A stretch of DNA of 20,807 nt, taken from Colimorpha_A sp045533115 (lineage in GTDB: Bacteria > Bacillota > Clostridia > Oscillospirales > CAG-272). The stretch's first letter is position 1, and each line of letters opens with the position of its first letter. The notes under the pieces are model-generated. The model was not told the origin of the DNA, searched no databases, and worked only from the letters and a program-made list of their open reading frames with translations. Positions 1 through 7,420 of the stretch are shown here, piece by piece. The translations under genes and the position numbers were made by a program. The stretch is from positions 1 through 20,807 of the forward strand of contig JAZSHF010000053.1 in the NCBI GenBank assembly GCA_045533115.1, read 5' to 3'.

Positions 1-28
1 TAAAAGAAGGAGAAGATTGCTTGTGAGA

Positions 29-171
29 AGCCTTCCCTTGGGGGAAGGTGCCGAGCGTATGCGAGGCGGATGAGGGAAAACCGTAGGTCAAGATAATAAA
101 AATTAGAATTCCTTTGTAACACCTCATCCGTCTGCTCCTTCCTCGCAGCCACCTTCCCCAAGGGGAAGGCT
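29..171. repeat. MITE-like intergenic inverted repeat
   Basis: Two imperfect complementary arms of about 47-50 bp (29-75 and 122-171) flank an AT-rich centre of about 46 bp. The outer ends pair as AGCCTTCCC / GGGGAAGGCT, and the inner ends as CGGATGAGG / CCTCATCCG. Each arm also contains its own small palindrome (CCTTCCC...GGGAAGG). No ORF is present. The CCTTCCCC...GGATGAGG style of repeat is, from general knowledge, frequent between genes of gut Clostridia and behaves like a non-autonomous mobile repeat. Transposase family and target-site duplication cannot be fixed from one copy. Confidence 0.65.
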
Positions 172-182
172 AAGAAAAGCAA

Positions 183-454
183 ACCCGTTTACGGGTAGCA
201 GGTAACAGTTGCATGGCTGGCAGGCCAATAAAAAGCGCACTTGTGCGCAGCCGGTAGTATTAGGGCTACGCCCGAAACTGAAATACCCCCCGCTATGCGG
301 GGGATGTTTATTGTGAAATGAAAACCATCGGTCGGTGGTTCCAAAAAGCTTCAGCTATGAGTAAAAAAAGAATCCTCCTTCGTTTATAATAGGAAGTGGG
401 TTTGCCAACCACGACCAAAAACGAAGGAGGAATCAAGAAATGAGAATTGACTGA
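183..454 (+). mobile_element. Probable IS200/IS605-type left-end relic (hairpin chain plus tnpA stub)
   Basis: A gene-free stretch packed with hairpins: ACCCGT/ACGGGT (183-196), GCGCAC/GTGCGC (235-248), GGGC/GCCC (264-274), CCCCCGC/GCGGGGG (287-303), AACCATC/GGTGGTT (323-340), and 13-bp arms at 373-385 and 419-431. The last arm contains a strong AAGGAGGA Shine-Dalgarno, which its partner would sequester. An ATG follows at 440, but the frame stops after Met-Arg-Ile-Asp. Subterminal palindromes and a hairpin that hides the transposase ribosome binding site are hallmarks of IS200/IS605 left ends, so this may be a solo end whose transposase was deleted. Alternatively the hairpins simply terminate the neighbouring minus-strand operon. 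Family assignment is inference. Confidence 0.4.
230..248 (-). terminator. Candidate intrinsic terminator of the aryl-CoA operon
   Basis: Read on the minus strand, GCGCA-CAAG-TGCGC is followed at once by TTTTT. It lies about 210 bp beyond the stop codon of the ACT-domain gene. A second possible terminator is the long hairpin with arms 373-385/419-431, whose minus-strand reading runs into TTCTTTTTTT (361-372); that one lies much closer to the stop codon and may act first. Confidence 0.45.
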
Positions 455-456
455 GG

Positions 457-891
457 TTAAATTCTGTAAACGTCAGCAGGATTGATATCGCCGTAGCCGT
501 TACGGTGGAGGGTTTCGGTTGCCGCCTCGGCATCGTCGGTACGGATTATCATAAGTGCCTTGCCCGTGACCTTGCCGACGCAGGCGTACATATACTCTAC
601 GTTAAGACCTGCCTCGGAAAGAAGATGGAGTATTCCGACCGCGCCGCCGGGAGCATCGTCCATAGCGACCGCGATAACGTCGGAAAGACGCACTACGACG
701 CCGCTGTCGATAAGCACCTGACGTGCCTTTTCGGGCTGATCCACGATCATGCGGAGAATGCCGAACTCAGAGGTGTCGGCAAGCGTGAGAGCACTGATGT
801 TGATTCCTTCCTTTGCAAGCACGTCGGTAGCGGCGCATAGGCGTCCGGGCTTGTTTTCAAGGAAAACGGAGAGCTGCTTTATTATCATCAT
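457..891 (-). CDS. Double ACT-domain protein
   Basis: This 144-aa protein has two ACT modules in tandem, roughly residues 4-68 (KQLSVFLENKPGRL) and 71-140 (GILHLLSEAGLNVEYMYA). ACT domains bind small ligands, usually amino acids, and no catalytic domain is attached. Stand-alone ACT proteins of this size are known next to paaK and indolepyruvate oxidoreductase genes in anaerobes, so a sensor or allosteric partner responding to an aromatic amino acid is a reasonable inference. Translation starts at the first of two adjacent ATGs, nine bases after AAGGAG; the second ATG would sit twelve bases away. It is the last gene of the operon, 18 bp after paaK. Cytosolic, with no membrane segment. Confidence 0.85.
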   Translation of the reverse strand: MMIIKQLSVFLENKPGRLCAATDVLAKEGINISALTLADTSEFGILRMIVDQPEKARQVLIDSGVVVRLSDVIAVAMDDAPGGAVGILHLLSEAGLNVEYMYACVGKVTGKALMIIRTDDAEAATETLHRNGYGDINPADVYRI

Positions 892-909
892 AATACTATT
901 CTCCTTTTC

Positions 910-2220
910 TTACATTTTGCCCTTGCGGTTGTCGATAACTCGCTTGGCTTTACCCTCGGAGCGAACTATCGACTTCGGGTTGACAAGATGTACCTTTGCA
1001 GAAATTCCGAGCATGGAACGAAGCTGTTCGGTTATGGTGCGCTCGAGCTTTTCGATGGATTTAACGTCGTCGGAGAAGAAGGATTCGCTCATTTCGACGT
1101 TGACGTCGAATGTGTCGGTATTATTGACACGGTCAAGGACGATCTGATAGTTAGGCGTGATTCGGTCGCCGGAGACCTTGAGAAGCACCTCCTCGATCTG
1201 CGAGGGGAATACGTTTACACCGCGAATGATAAGCATATCGTCGGTTCGTCCCGACGGCTTTCGCATACGGAGATGCGTTCTGCCGCAGGCACAGGGCTCG
1301 TCGGTAAGTGAGCATATATCGCGGGTGCGGTAGCGGAGTATCGGGAAGCCCTCTTTCGTTATTGCAGAGAATACGAGCTCACCGCTCTCACCGATCGGAA
1401 GAACCTCGCCCGTATCGGGGTCGATTATCTCGGGAATGAAGTGATCCTCCCAGACGTGCATTCCGCACTGGTGCTCACATTCACCCGATACACCGGGGCC
1501 GAGAATTTCGGAAAGACCGTAGATGTCGTAAGCCTTGATTCCGAGGGCATCCTCGATCTTGAGGCGCATATCCTCGGACCAGGGCTCGGCACCGAAGATT
1601 CCGACCTTGAGCTTAAGCTGATCCTTAACTCCGAGCTTTTGCACCTCTTCACCGAGGTACATAGCATAAGAGGGAGTACAGCAGAGAACGGTCGATTCAA
1701 AGTCGATCATGGTTTGTATCTGAAGTGCGGTGTTTCCCGATGAGATCGGAATAACGGTAGCACCTATCTTTTCGGCGCCGCCGTGAGCACCAAGACCCCC
1801 TGTAAAGAGTCCGTAGCCGTAAGCGACCTGAACGATAGAGGTATCGTCAATTCCGAGACCGTTCATCATACGGGCAACGCATTCTGCCCACATATCGAGG
1901 TCGTTCTTCGTATAACCGACGACGATACGTTTGCCCGTCGTACCGGACGATGCGTGAACGCGGACTATGTTCTTTAGCGGCTCAGCGAAAAGACCGTATG
2001 GATAGTAATCACGAAGGTCGCTCTTGTAGGAGAATGGGATAAGGTGGAGATCCTCAACGCCGTGGATGTCGGAGGGCTTAAGACCCTTTTCGTCCATACG
2101 GCGTCGGAAGCATTCTACTTTTTCATACATACGGGCAACCTGTGCAACAAGGCGCTCGGATTGGAGCTTTTTGAGCTGCTCACGCGGCATACATTCGATT
2201 TGCGGATCACGGATAGGCAT
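910..2220 (-). CDS. paaK: Phenylacetate-CoA ligase (PaaK-type, AMP-forming)
   Basis: A full-length 436-aa adenylate-forming ligase that would convert phenylacetate, indoleacetate or a similar arylacetate plus ATP and CoA to the aryl-acetyl-CoA, AMP and PPi. Visible motifs: the phosphate loop SSGTTGK at residues 91-97, YGLSE at 234-238, YRTRD at 297-301 and GRTDDMLIIRG at 324-334. A C-P-C-A-C-G-type cysteine pattern (C303, C310, C312) precedes the C-terminal hinge, as in PaaK relatives. The ATG at 2220 is preceded by AAGGA. In anaerobes PaaK-like proteins are often linked with ior genes, where they may activate or recycle aryl acids. Substrate specificity among arylacetates cannot be read from sequence. 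The gap to the upstream membrane-protein gene is 36 bp. Confidence 0.93.
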   Translation of the reverse strand: MPIRDPQIECMPREQLKKLQSERLVAQVARMYEKVECFRRRMDEKGLKPSDIHGVEDLHLIPFSYKSDLRDYYPYGLFAEPLKNIVRVHASSGTTGKRIVVGYTKNDLDMWAECVARMMNGLGIDDTSIVQVAYGYGLFTGGLGAHGGAEKIGATVIPISSGNTALQIQTMIDFESTVLCCTPSYAMYLGEEVQKLGVKDQLKLKVGIFGAEPWSEDMRLKIEDALGIKAYDIYGLSEILGPGVSGECEHQCGMHVWEDHFIPEIIDPDTGEVLPIGESGELVFSAITKEGFPILRYRTRDICSLTDEPCACGRTHLRMRKPSGRTDDMLIIRGVNVFPSQIEEVLLKVSGDRITPNYQIVLDRVNNTDTFDVNVEMSESFFSDDVKSIEKLERTITEQLRSMLGISAKVHLVNPKSIVRSEGKAKRVIDNRKGKM

Positions 2221-2256
2221 AGTTTTGTTTCCTTTCGTTTACTTGCCTGGCCCGAA

Positions 2257-2955
2257 TTATTTTTGGGTCGGTGCGGATTTTTTCTTAAGATTGAGTATAA
2301 CGCCGAGCGCGACGGAAAGAAGCGCGGCAAGCATTACCTGATATTCGGAGGGGAGCAGGAAGGTAACGGTATGCGCGGGGATCCAGAAGATCGGCACCGT
2401 CTTGAATATGGTAAACGATACGAAACGCTTCCAATCGACAGCGTCGATCACCTCGGAGAGCTTAACGCCCTTGCCGTTTTGTGCACGGAGGGCAAGATAG
2501 GTGTCGGAGCATTTATGTACCGCCATAAAGGTCGGTCCAAAGGTCAGGTTCATAGTTGCGGCGGTAGCGAATGCGCGTATAAGCTTGTAAGCGATACCCG
2601 TCATTTCAAGCTTTCCGCCCGGCAGAAGTCCCGCGTGCATCATGCTGCCGGAGCCGAGGAAAAATATCTTCATCATATAGGTGATCCAGATTCCAATGAG
2701 GCCCCAGATGACGATCCTTGCGATAAGATAAACGGGCTTTCCGAACTTACCCGACGCCATTTTGATTGCGATTAGCTCGCCCGATGTCGCGAGAAGCGCG
2801 AACTTAATGAAGCCCATAAGATATGGATGCTCGCCCGATAGCTTTTCGAATACCTCACGGGTTGCGGGGATGATGAGAACTGCGGCAAACAGTGCAAATA
2901 CCGCGATAACGAAGGCAAGCATAGCACCGCCGTAGGTTTTTTTCGTGTCAGACAT
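2257..2955 (-). CDS. Polytopic membrane protein, possibly Mpv17/PMP22-like
   Basis: A 232-aa integral membrane protein with about five or six hydrophobic segments, near residues 11-30, 46-65, 75-100, 126-146, 179-201 and 206-222, ending in a short basic tail (NLKKKSAPTQK). The segment FKTVPIFWIPAHTVTFLLP (184-202) resembles the C-terminal signature of Mpv17/PMP22-type proteins, but that family call rests on recollection of the pattern only. The ATG at 2955 is chosen over the one at 2988 because it has a GAGGT ribosome binding site directly upstream and because the longer form would overlap iorB. Between iorB and paaK it could move an aryl acid or another small molecule. That role is inferred only from position. 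Confidence 0.75.
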   Translation of the reverse strand: MSDTKKTYGGAMLAFVIAVFALFAAVLIIPATREVFEKLSGEHPYLMGFIKFALLATSGELIAIKMASGKFGKPVYLIARIVIWGLIGIWITYMMKIFFLGSGSMMHAGLLPGGKLEMTGIAYKLIRAFATAATMNLTFGPTFMAVHKCSDTYLALRAQNGKGVKLSEVIDAVDWKRFVSFTIFKTVPIFWIPAHTVTFLLPSEYQVMLAALLSVALGVILNLKKKSAPTQK

Positions 2956-2965
2956 ATAGTGTACC

Positions 2966-3538
2966 TCAGAGGTTGTATCCAAGCTCAAACGCCTTGAGGT
3001 TTATATCAAGGAATTTGGGCGGAACGGTTCCGCGGATGGTTTCGATCCATACTTCATAAGGGATATTCGTGCTCTTTGCCATCACTCCGATGAGAACGAC
3101 GTTTACTGCCTTGATGCTTCCCGCCTCGGTGGCGAGCGCGAGGGCGTCAACTGCCGTCGTATCGGCTTTGGCTGAGAGCTTAGAAAGAATATCTGCCGGA
3201 TATTCAGCCGCGCCCGTGATAACGGGCATCGGGTTTATACGCTGATCGTTTACGATAAGGCGGCCGCCCTTCTTGAGCGCGGGAAGTGCGCGGTATGCCT
3301 CGAGAAGCTCGAAGGCAAGAATGATATCGGCTTCGCCGTTGTCGATTATTGGAGAATGTACCTTTTCGCCGTACTTAACGTAGGTAACGACGCTTCCGCC
3401 GCGCTGGCTCATTCCGTGAACCTCCGACACTTTAACGTCGTAGCCCATACGGATAACGGCGTTACCGAGAATACGGCTTGCAAGAAGCGTTCCCTGACCG
3501 CCGACGCCGACGATCATTATATTCGTAGTCTTACTCAT
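2966..3538 (-). CDS. iorB: Indolepyruvate:ferredoxin oxidoreductase, beta subunit
   Basis: A 190-aa gamma-type 2-oxoacid:ferredoxin oxidoreductase domain, beginning with the glycine-rich stretch GVGGQGT (11-17) and containing EVHGMSQRGGSV, the conserved signature of this family. With IorA it forms the oxygen-sensitive enzyme that decarboxylates aryl pyruvates to aryl-acetyl-CoA, CO2 and reduced ferredoxin. The ATG at 3538 lies one base from the iorA stop codon and has an AGG-type ribosome binding site inside the iorA end, so translation is probably coupled. A longer frame starting at 3643 would add 35 residues lying entirely over the iorA ferredoxin domain and is rejected. Length is typical of the family. 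Confidence 0.95.
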   Translation of the reverse strand: MSKTTNIMIVGVGGQGTLLASRILGNAVIRMGYDVKVSEVHGMSQRGGSVVTYVKYGEKVHSPIIDNGEADIILAFELLEAYRALPALKKGGRLIVNDQRINPMPVITGAAEYPADILSKLSAKADTTAVDALALATEAGSIKAVNVVLIGVMAKSTNIPYEVWIETIRGTVPPKFLDINLKAFELGYNL

Positions 3539-3539
3539 A

Positions 3540-5285
3540 TCAGTTACCTGCCTTTCGAATTGCACCGAACGGGCAAACGCCGATGCAAAGACCGCAGCCG
3601 TTGCACTGCGTTGCGTCGATGCGAACGGTACCGTCAGCGTCAACGCTGATAGCGGGACAGCCGAGCTTCATACAAAGCTTACACTTGCGGCATTCCTCGG
3701 TGATCTCGCAGCATCCGTCGTACTTGACACTCTTGAGAAGCGCGCAGGGGCGCTGTGCGATAATTACCGAAACGTCGTCACGCGCAGTCTCCTCGCGGAC
3801 GACCTGTTCAAACTTTTTAAGATCAAAGGGGTCGCAAACGGTAACGTGCTCAATTCCGAGCGCCGAGCAGAGCTTGATAAGATCTACCTGACGGGTAGCT
3901 TCACCGCGAATGGTCTTACCGGTCGTCGGGTTTTCCTGATGTCCCGTCATACCTGTGATCGAGTTGTCGAGAATGATAACGGTGTTTGCGCCCTTGTTAT
4001 ATACGATATCGGAAAGACCCGTAATGCCCGAGTGCATAAAGGTTGAGTCGCCGATTACCGAAACGAGCTTCTTATTGAATTCGGGACCCTGAACCTTTGC
4101 CATACCGTGTGCGGCGCTTATCGACGCGCCCATGCAGATGGTCGTATCGACCGATGCAAGCGGGGCAACTGCGCCGAGCGTGTAACAGCCGATATCGCCT
4201 GAAACGGTAAGTCCGAGCTTTTTAAGAACGTAGAAGGTTCCTCTGTGGGGACAACCGGGGCAAAGCACGGGAGGACGGTTCGGTATCTGCTCGTCGGCAG
4301 ATGCATATTCGGGCTCGCCCTCGCCGAGAATGACGGAGCGGATCATAGCGGGAGTATACTCGCCGAGCATAGTGAACAGCTCCTTGCCGTATACGTTCAG
4401 ACCGAGAGCGCGGCATTCGTTTTCGATAAAAGGATCAAGCTCTTCGATAACGTAAACCTTGTCGCAGGAGGAAGCAAAATCACGCACAAGAGAGGTCGGA
4501 AGCGGCCATACCATACCGAGCTTGAGGTAATTCACCTTGTCGCCGAGGGCTTCCTTTGCATATTCGTATGCAATTCCCGCCGTGATAACGCCGATCTTCG
4601 ATCCGTTGTCCTCGCGGACGTTTACGGAAGCGGAGTTCGCGTATTCGATGAGCTTCTTCGTTCTTTCCTCAACGAGAACGTGACGTCCCTTTGCCATTGC
4701 GGGCATCATAACGTGCTTGGGAATATTTTTTTCGTAGGGCTTGACACCGTGGTCAACACGTTCACCAACTTCAACCAGCGACTGCGAATGAGAAACACGG
4801 GTTGAAAGCCGAACGAAAACGGGGGTGTCAAACTGCTCGCTTATATCGAAGGCGAGCTTCGTGAAATTAAGGCAGTCGGAGGAATCGGACGGCTCAAGCA
4901 TAGGTATCTTGGAGGCGCGTGCATAGTGGCGCGAATCCTGCTCGTTCTGCGACGAGTGCATTCCGGGGTCGTCCGCCACGCAGAATACAGCACCGCCGTT
5001 AACACCGATATAGCTGTCGGTGAAAATGGCGTCAGCCATTACGTTAAGACCGACGTGCTTGCAGCAGGACATGGCACGTCCGCCGGCAATAGATGCGCCG
5101 ACGACTGCTTCCGCCGCAACCTTTTCGTTAGGCGCCCACTCAACGAACACCTCGTCAGCGGGATACGTAGCCATACATTCGGTGATTTCGGTGCTGGGCG
5201 TGCCGGGGTATGAGGAAACGAACTTAACGCCCGCCTCGTATGCACCCTCTGCAACCGCAGCATTACCGAGTAATAATTTCTTCAT
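3540..5285 (-). CDS. iorA: Indolepyruvate:ferredoxin oxidoreductase, alpha subunit
   Basis: The 581-aa catalytic subunit. The N-terminal pyrimidine-binding domain begins GNAAVAEGAYEAG with SYPGTPSTEITE near residues 25-36. The thiamine-pyrophosphate domain has LCPGCPHRGTF (341-351), GDIGCYTLG (363-371), and GDST (412-415) followed by the N441 region. The C-terminus is a 2[4Fe-4S] ferredoxin module with cysteines at 532, 535, 538 and 543 (first cluster) and 561, 564, 567 and 571 (second cluster, CxxCxxCxxxCP). It oxidises aryl 2-oxoacids formed by transamination of Trp, Phe or Tyr, passing electrons to ferredoxin. The ATG at 5285 has GAAGGA seven bases upstream. The gene is complete, with no missing key residue seen. 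Confidence 0.96.
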   Translation of the reverse strand: MKKLLLGNAAVAEGAYEAGVKFVSSYPGTPSTEITECMATYPADEVFVEWAPNEKVAAEAVVGASIAGGRAMSCCKHVGLNVMADAIFTDSYIGVNGGAVFCVADDPGMHSSQNEQDSRHYARASKIPMLEPSDSSDCLNFTKLAFDISEQFDTPVFVRLSTRVSHSQSLVEVGERVDHGVKPYEKNIPKHVMMPAMAKGRHVLVEERTKKLIEYANSASVNVREDNGSKIGVITAGIAYEYAKEALGDKVNYLKLGMVWPLPTSLVRDFASSCDKVYVIEELDPFIENECRALGLNVYGKELFTMLGEYTPAMIRSVILGEGEPEYASADEQIPNRPPVLCPGCPHRGTFYVLKKLGLTVSGDIGCYTLGAVAPLASVDTTICMGASISAAHGMAKVQGPEFNKKLVSVIGDSTFMHSGITGLSDIVYNKGANTVIILDNSITGMTGHQENPTTGKTIRGEATRQVDLIKLCSALGIEHVTVCDPFDLKKFEQVVREETARDDVSVIIAQRPCALLKSVKYDGCCEITEECRKCKLCMKLGCPAISVDADGTVRIDATQCNGCGLCIGVCPFGAIRKAGN

Positions 5286-5312
5286 AGATATATCCTTCTT
5301 TCTTGGGGTAGC

Positions 5313-6944
5313 TTACTTTATCTGCTGTGCGACAAGACTTTCGCCGCAGTAAATTTCGCGGAGCTTCGGCTTTTCGATCTTGCCCGTTGCATTTCTCGGC
5401 ACGGTCGCGAAAATGATCTTGCGGGGACGCTTGTACCTCGGCATACCGATGCAGAAGCTGTTGATCTCGTCCTCCGTGAGGGAATAGCCATCTTTGATCT
5501 CGATGATCGCCGCGGCGATTTCACCGAGACGATCGTGAGGGAGACCTATAACGGCAACGTCCTTGACCGAATCGTGACGGCGGATAAAGTTTTCGATCTC
5601 AACGGGGTAGAGGTTTTCACCGCCCGTGATAATTACGTCCTTTTTGCGGTCGACGAGGTAGATAAAGCCGTCCTCGTCCTCAACAGCCATATCACCGGTG
5701 AGAAGCCAATCTCCGTGCAAGGTTTCGGAGGTGGACTTTGAATCGTTGTAGTAGCATTTCATAACGCCGGGGCCTTTTGCTAAGAGCTCACCGACCTCGC
5801 CGCGCTTGACGGGGTTGCCGTTTTCGTCGGCTATCATAACCTCCCAGCCGTATCCTGCCTTGCCGATTGCACCGACCTTGTGAATGTTTTCAACGCCGAG
5901 GTGAACGGTTCCGGGACCGATGGACTCGGAAAGACCGTAGTTGGTATCGTACTGATGATGCGGGAATATATTGAGCCAACGGCGGATGAGCGACGGAGGA
6001 ACCGGCTGTGCGCCGATGTGCATAAGACGAAGCTGATCGAGTGTGTAATCCTTCAGCTTTATGTCGCCGCGGTCGATAGCGTCAAGCATATCCTGACACC
6101 ACGGCACGAGAAGCCATACGATAGAGCATTTCTCCTCGGAAATTGCGCGGAAGATCCATTCGGGCTGTGTGCCCTTGAGAAGAACGGCTCGTCCGCCGAC
6201 GAGGAAGGAGCCGAACCAGTGCATCTTCGCTCCCGTGTGATAGAGGGGCGGAATGCAGAGGAATACGTCGTCGTGCGTCTGACCGTGATGCGCCTGCTCA
6301 CATCTTGCGGCGTGAAGCAGAGCTCGGTGAGCGTGAAGTATCGCCTTCGGGAAGCCCGTCGTTCCCGACGAGAAATATATAGCCGCGTCGTCGTTTTCGG
6401 TAAGAATGACGTCTGGACGGTGTGAGCTGCAGTAGCGCAGCATTCCCTCGTAGCTGTCGGCAAACGCGGGACAGTCCTCACCAACGTAGAACATATCCTT
6501 GATCTTGGGAAGCATATCGCATATCTGCTCCATACGCCCGATAAACTCGGGCCCGAATACGAGCATCGAGCAGTCGGCTTTCTCAAGGCAGTACTTGATC
6601 TCGTCGGCAGTGTAGCGGTAGTTGAGCGGAACGACTATCGCGCCCGCGCGAAGAATACCAAAATATATCGGAAGCCACTCGATCGAGTTCATAAGCAGAA
6701 TGGCTACCTTGTCCCCCTTTTTGCAGCCGCGTGTAAAGAGCAGATTTGCAAAACGATTTGCCTTGTAATCAAAATCGCGCCAAGTGATCTCACGGCGGAA
6801 CGGCTGACCCGGCTCGGGCTGCATAAGGGCGTATTCACGCCAGGTCATTCGCCCCTCGGGGTCAAACTGAGGATTTATCTCAACGAGCGCCGTTTCGGAC
6901 GCGTATTTCTCGGCGTTTTGAGTCAGAATGTCAATGATGGTCAT
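5313..6944 (-). CDS. AMP-forming acyl-CoA synthetase/ligase
   Basis: A 543-aa ANL-superfamily ligase of the fatty/aryl acyl-CoA synthetase type. Motifs in order: FSSGTTGFPK (191-200, phosphate loop), YGLSE (336-340), TGDMA (416-420), DRKKDVIITGGENLYP (432-447), and GKIEKPKLRE with the expected catalytic lysine K522. The ATG at 6944 is chosen over one 24 bp upstream because AAGGAG sits just before it. It is the first gene of the operon and a different subfamily from PaaK, so two distinct adenylating ligases bracket the oxidoreductase. It may activate an aryl or aliphatic acid, or act in reverse on the product CoA ester. The substrate is unknown. Fatty acid-CoA ligase is the main alternative name. 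Confidence 0.92.
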   Translation of the reverse strand: MTIIDILTQNAEKYASETALVEINPQFDPEGRMTWREYALMQPEPGQPFRREITWRDFDYKANRFANLLFTRGCKKGDKVAILLMNSIEWLPIYFGILRAGAIVVPLNYRYTADEIKYCLEKADCSMLVFGPEFIGRMEQICDMLPKIKDMFYVGEDCPAFADSYEGMLRYCSSHRPDVILTENDDAAIYFSSGTTGFPKAILHAHRALLHAARCEQAHHGQTHDDVFLCIPPLYHTGAKMHWFGSFLVGGRAVLLKGTQPEWIFRAISEEKCSIVWLLVPWCQDMLDAIDRGDIKLKDYTLDQLRLMHIGAQPVPPSLIRRWLNIFPHHQYDTNYGLSESIGPGTVHLGVENIHKVGAIGKAGYGWEVMIADENGNPVKRGEVGELLAKGPGVMKCYYNDSKSTSETLHGDWLLTGDMAVEDEDGFIYLVDRKKDVIITGGENLYPVEIENFIRRHDSVKDVAVIGLPHDRLGEIAAAIIEIKDGYSLTEDEINSFCIGMPRYKRPRKIIFATVPRNATGKIEKPKLREIYCGESLVAQQIK

Positions 6945-7016
6945 AATGGACTCCTTTGTGGTGTGCAAACAGCAATCTCAATTAAAGAGACTGCAACATT
7001 GCATAATATACTAATA

Positions 7017-7045
7017 ATGATATCATAACAGCGTTTGAGTGTCAA
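7017..7045 (-). promoter_or_regulatory. Promoter of the ligase-iorAB-paaK-ACT operon
   Basis: On the minus strand, TTGACA (7045-7040) and TATCAT (7022-7017) are separated by 17 bp, placing the start of transcription near 7010 and leaving a leader of about 65 nt. The leader contains TGCAA-CA-TTGCA (6992-7003), a possible operator, and a wobble-containing 8-bp hairpin (GCAGTCTC / GAGATTGC) before the ribosome binding site. Confidence 0.7.
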
Positions 7046-7204
7046 GCATCGCCGCCAAAAAATGCGACAAAAAATGATAACGAAGTAAAGTGTCAAAACG
7101 AATAATATATCGCCCGCGCGGTTCTCCACCGCCGCACAGCCGCCGAGCGTTGCTCGATACACTCTCTCCTTCGGCTCCTTGCTTCGAGCGGTTTCGCCTT
7201 CGTG

Positions 7205-7225
7205 AAAACAGTTGTCAACTGTTTT
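7205..7225. terminator. Symmetrical A/T-tailed hairpin
   Basis: AAAACAGT-TGTCA-ACTGTTTT followed by one more T on the plus strand, a bidirectional-looking intrinsic terminator or degenerate repeat. No gene is visible directly upstream on either strand. The surrounding stretch 7046-7313 otherwise contains no convincing gene. Confidence 0.4.
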
Positions 7226-7230
7226 TGCTT

Positions 7231-7300
7231 GCCTACCCTACAACCCCAAGGCGCCGCCGAAGGTGTCGCTTGGTGCGGTAGAATGACCGCAAGTTCAAAA
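7231..7300. other. tRNA-like fragments near the island edge
   Basis: Plus-strand bases 7269-7298 resemble the 3' half of the tRNA-Pro found in this window: CTTGGTGCGGTAGA then CCGCAAGTTCAA, against CTTGGGGTGGTAGA and CCGCAAGTTCAA in the tRNA. Bases 7238-7251 match the same tRNA in the opposite orientation at 13 of 14 positions. They could be relics of earlier integration at tRNA genes. Part of the similarity may come from local hairpin symmetry. Confidence 0.3.
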
Positions 7301-7313
7301 CCGATCGTTCAAA

Positions 7314-7350
7314 TAAGAAAAAAATAAAACCAACCCGATAACGGATTGGT
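7314..7350 (-). terminator. Original terminator of the tRNA-Pro gene (now displaced)
   Basis: On the minus strand, directly after the displaced tRNA 3' fragment, CCAATCCG-TTAT-CGGGTTGG is followed by TTTTATTTTTTT. One pair is a G-U wobble on this strand but a C-A mismatch on the other, which shows that it works on the minus strand. It matches the expected position of the chromosomal terminator before the island entered. Confidence 0.75.
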
Positions 7351-7354
7351 CTTA

Positions 7355-7401
7355 TTTGGTCTGAGTGACAAGACTTGAACTTGCGGCCTCTACCACCCCA
7401 A
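7355..7401 (-). repeat. Left attachment site: displaced 3' fragment of tRNA-Pro
   Basis: 47 bases identical to 20106-20152. Read on the minus strand it holds the 3' side of the anticodon arm, variable loop, T arm, acceptor 3' strand and CCA, but no 5' half follows, so no functional tRNA can be made. Identity starts in the anticodon loop, the classic crossover region for tyrosine recombinases. Confidence 0.9.
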
Positions 7402-7420
7402 CGCGATTTTTTGAAAAAAT

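Noticed and set aside
357..389. Ten-codon frame (MSKKRILLRL) upstream of the long hairpin
   Set aside because: No ribosome binding site, and it lies inside repeat-like sequence; a leader peptide is possible but unsupported.
505..840. Open frames on the strand opposite the aryl-CoA operon (here and up to about 6425)
   Set aside because: They mirror strongly coding genes, have no recognisable domains and lack credible ribosome binding sites.
3539..3643. Longer N-terminus for iorB starting at 3643
   Set aside because: The extra 35 residues lie over the iorA ferredoxin domain, while the ATG at 3538 has its own ribosome binding site and begins directly at the conserved domain.
7090..7281. 63-codon frame left of the island
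   Set aside because: Covers hairpins and tRNA-like scraps, with arginine- and proline-rich nonsense composition.
7355..7401. Second functional tRNA-Pro gene
   Set aside because: Only the 3' half is present; acceptor 5' strand, D arm and 5' anticodon strand are missing.
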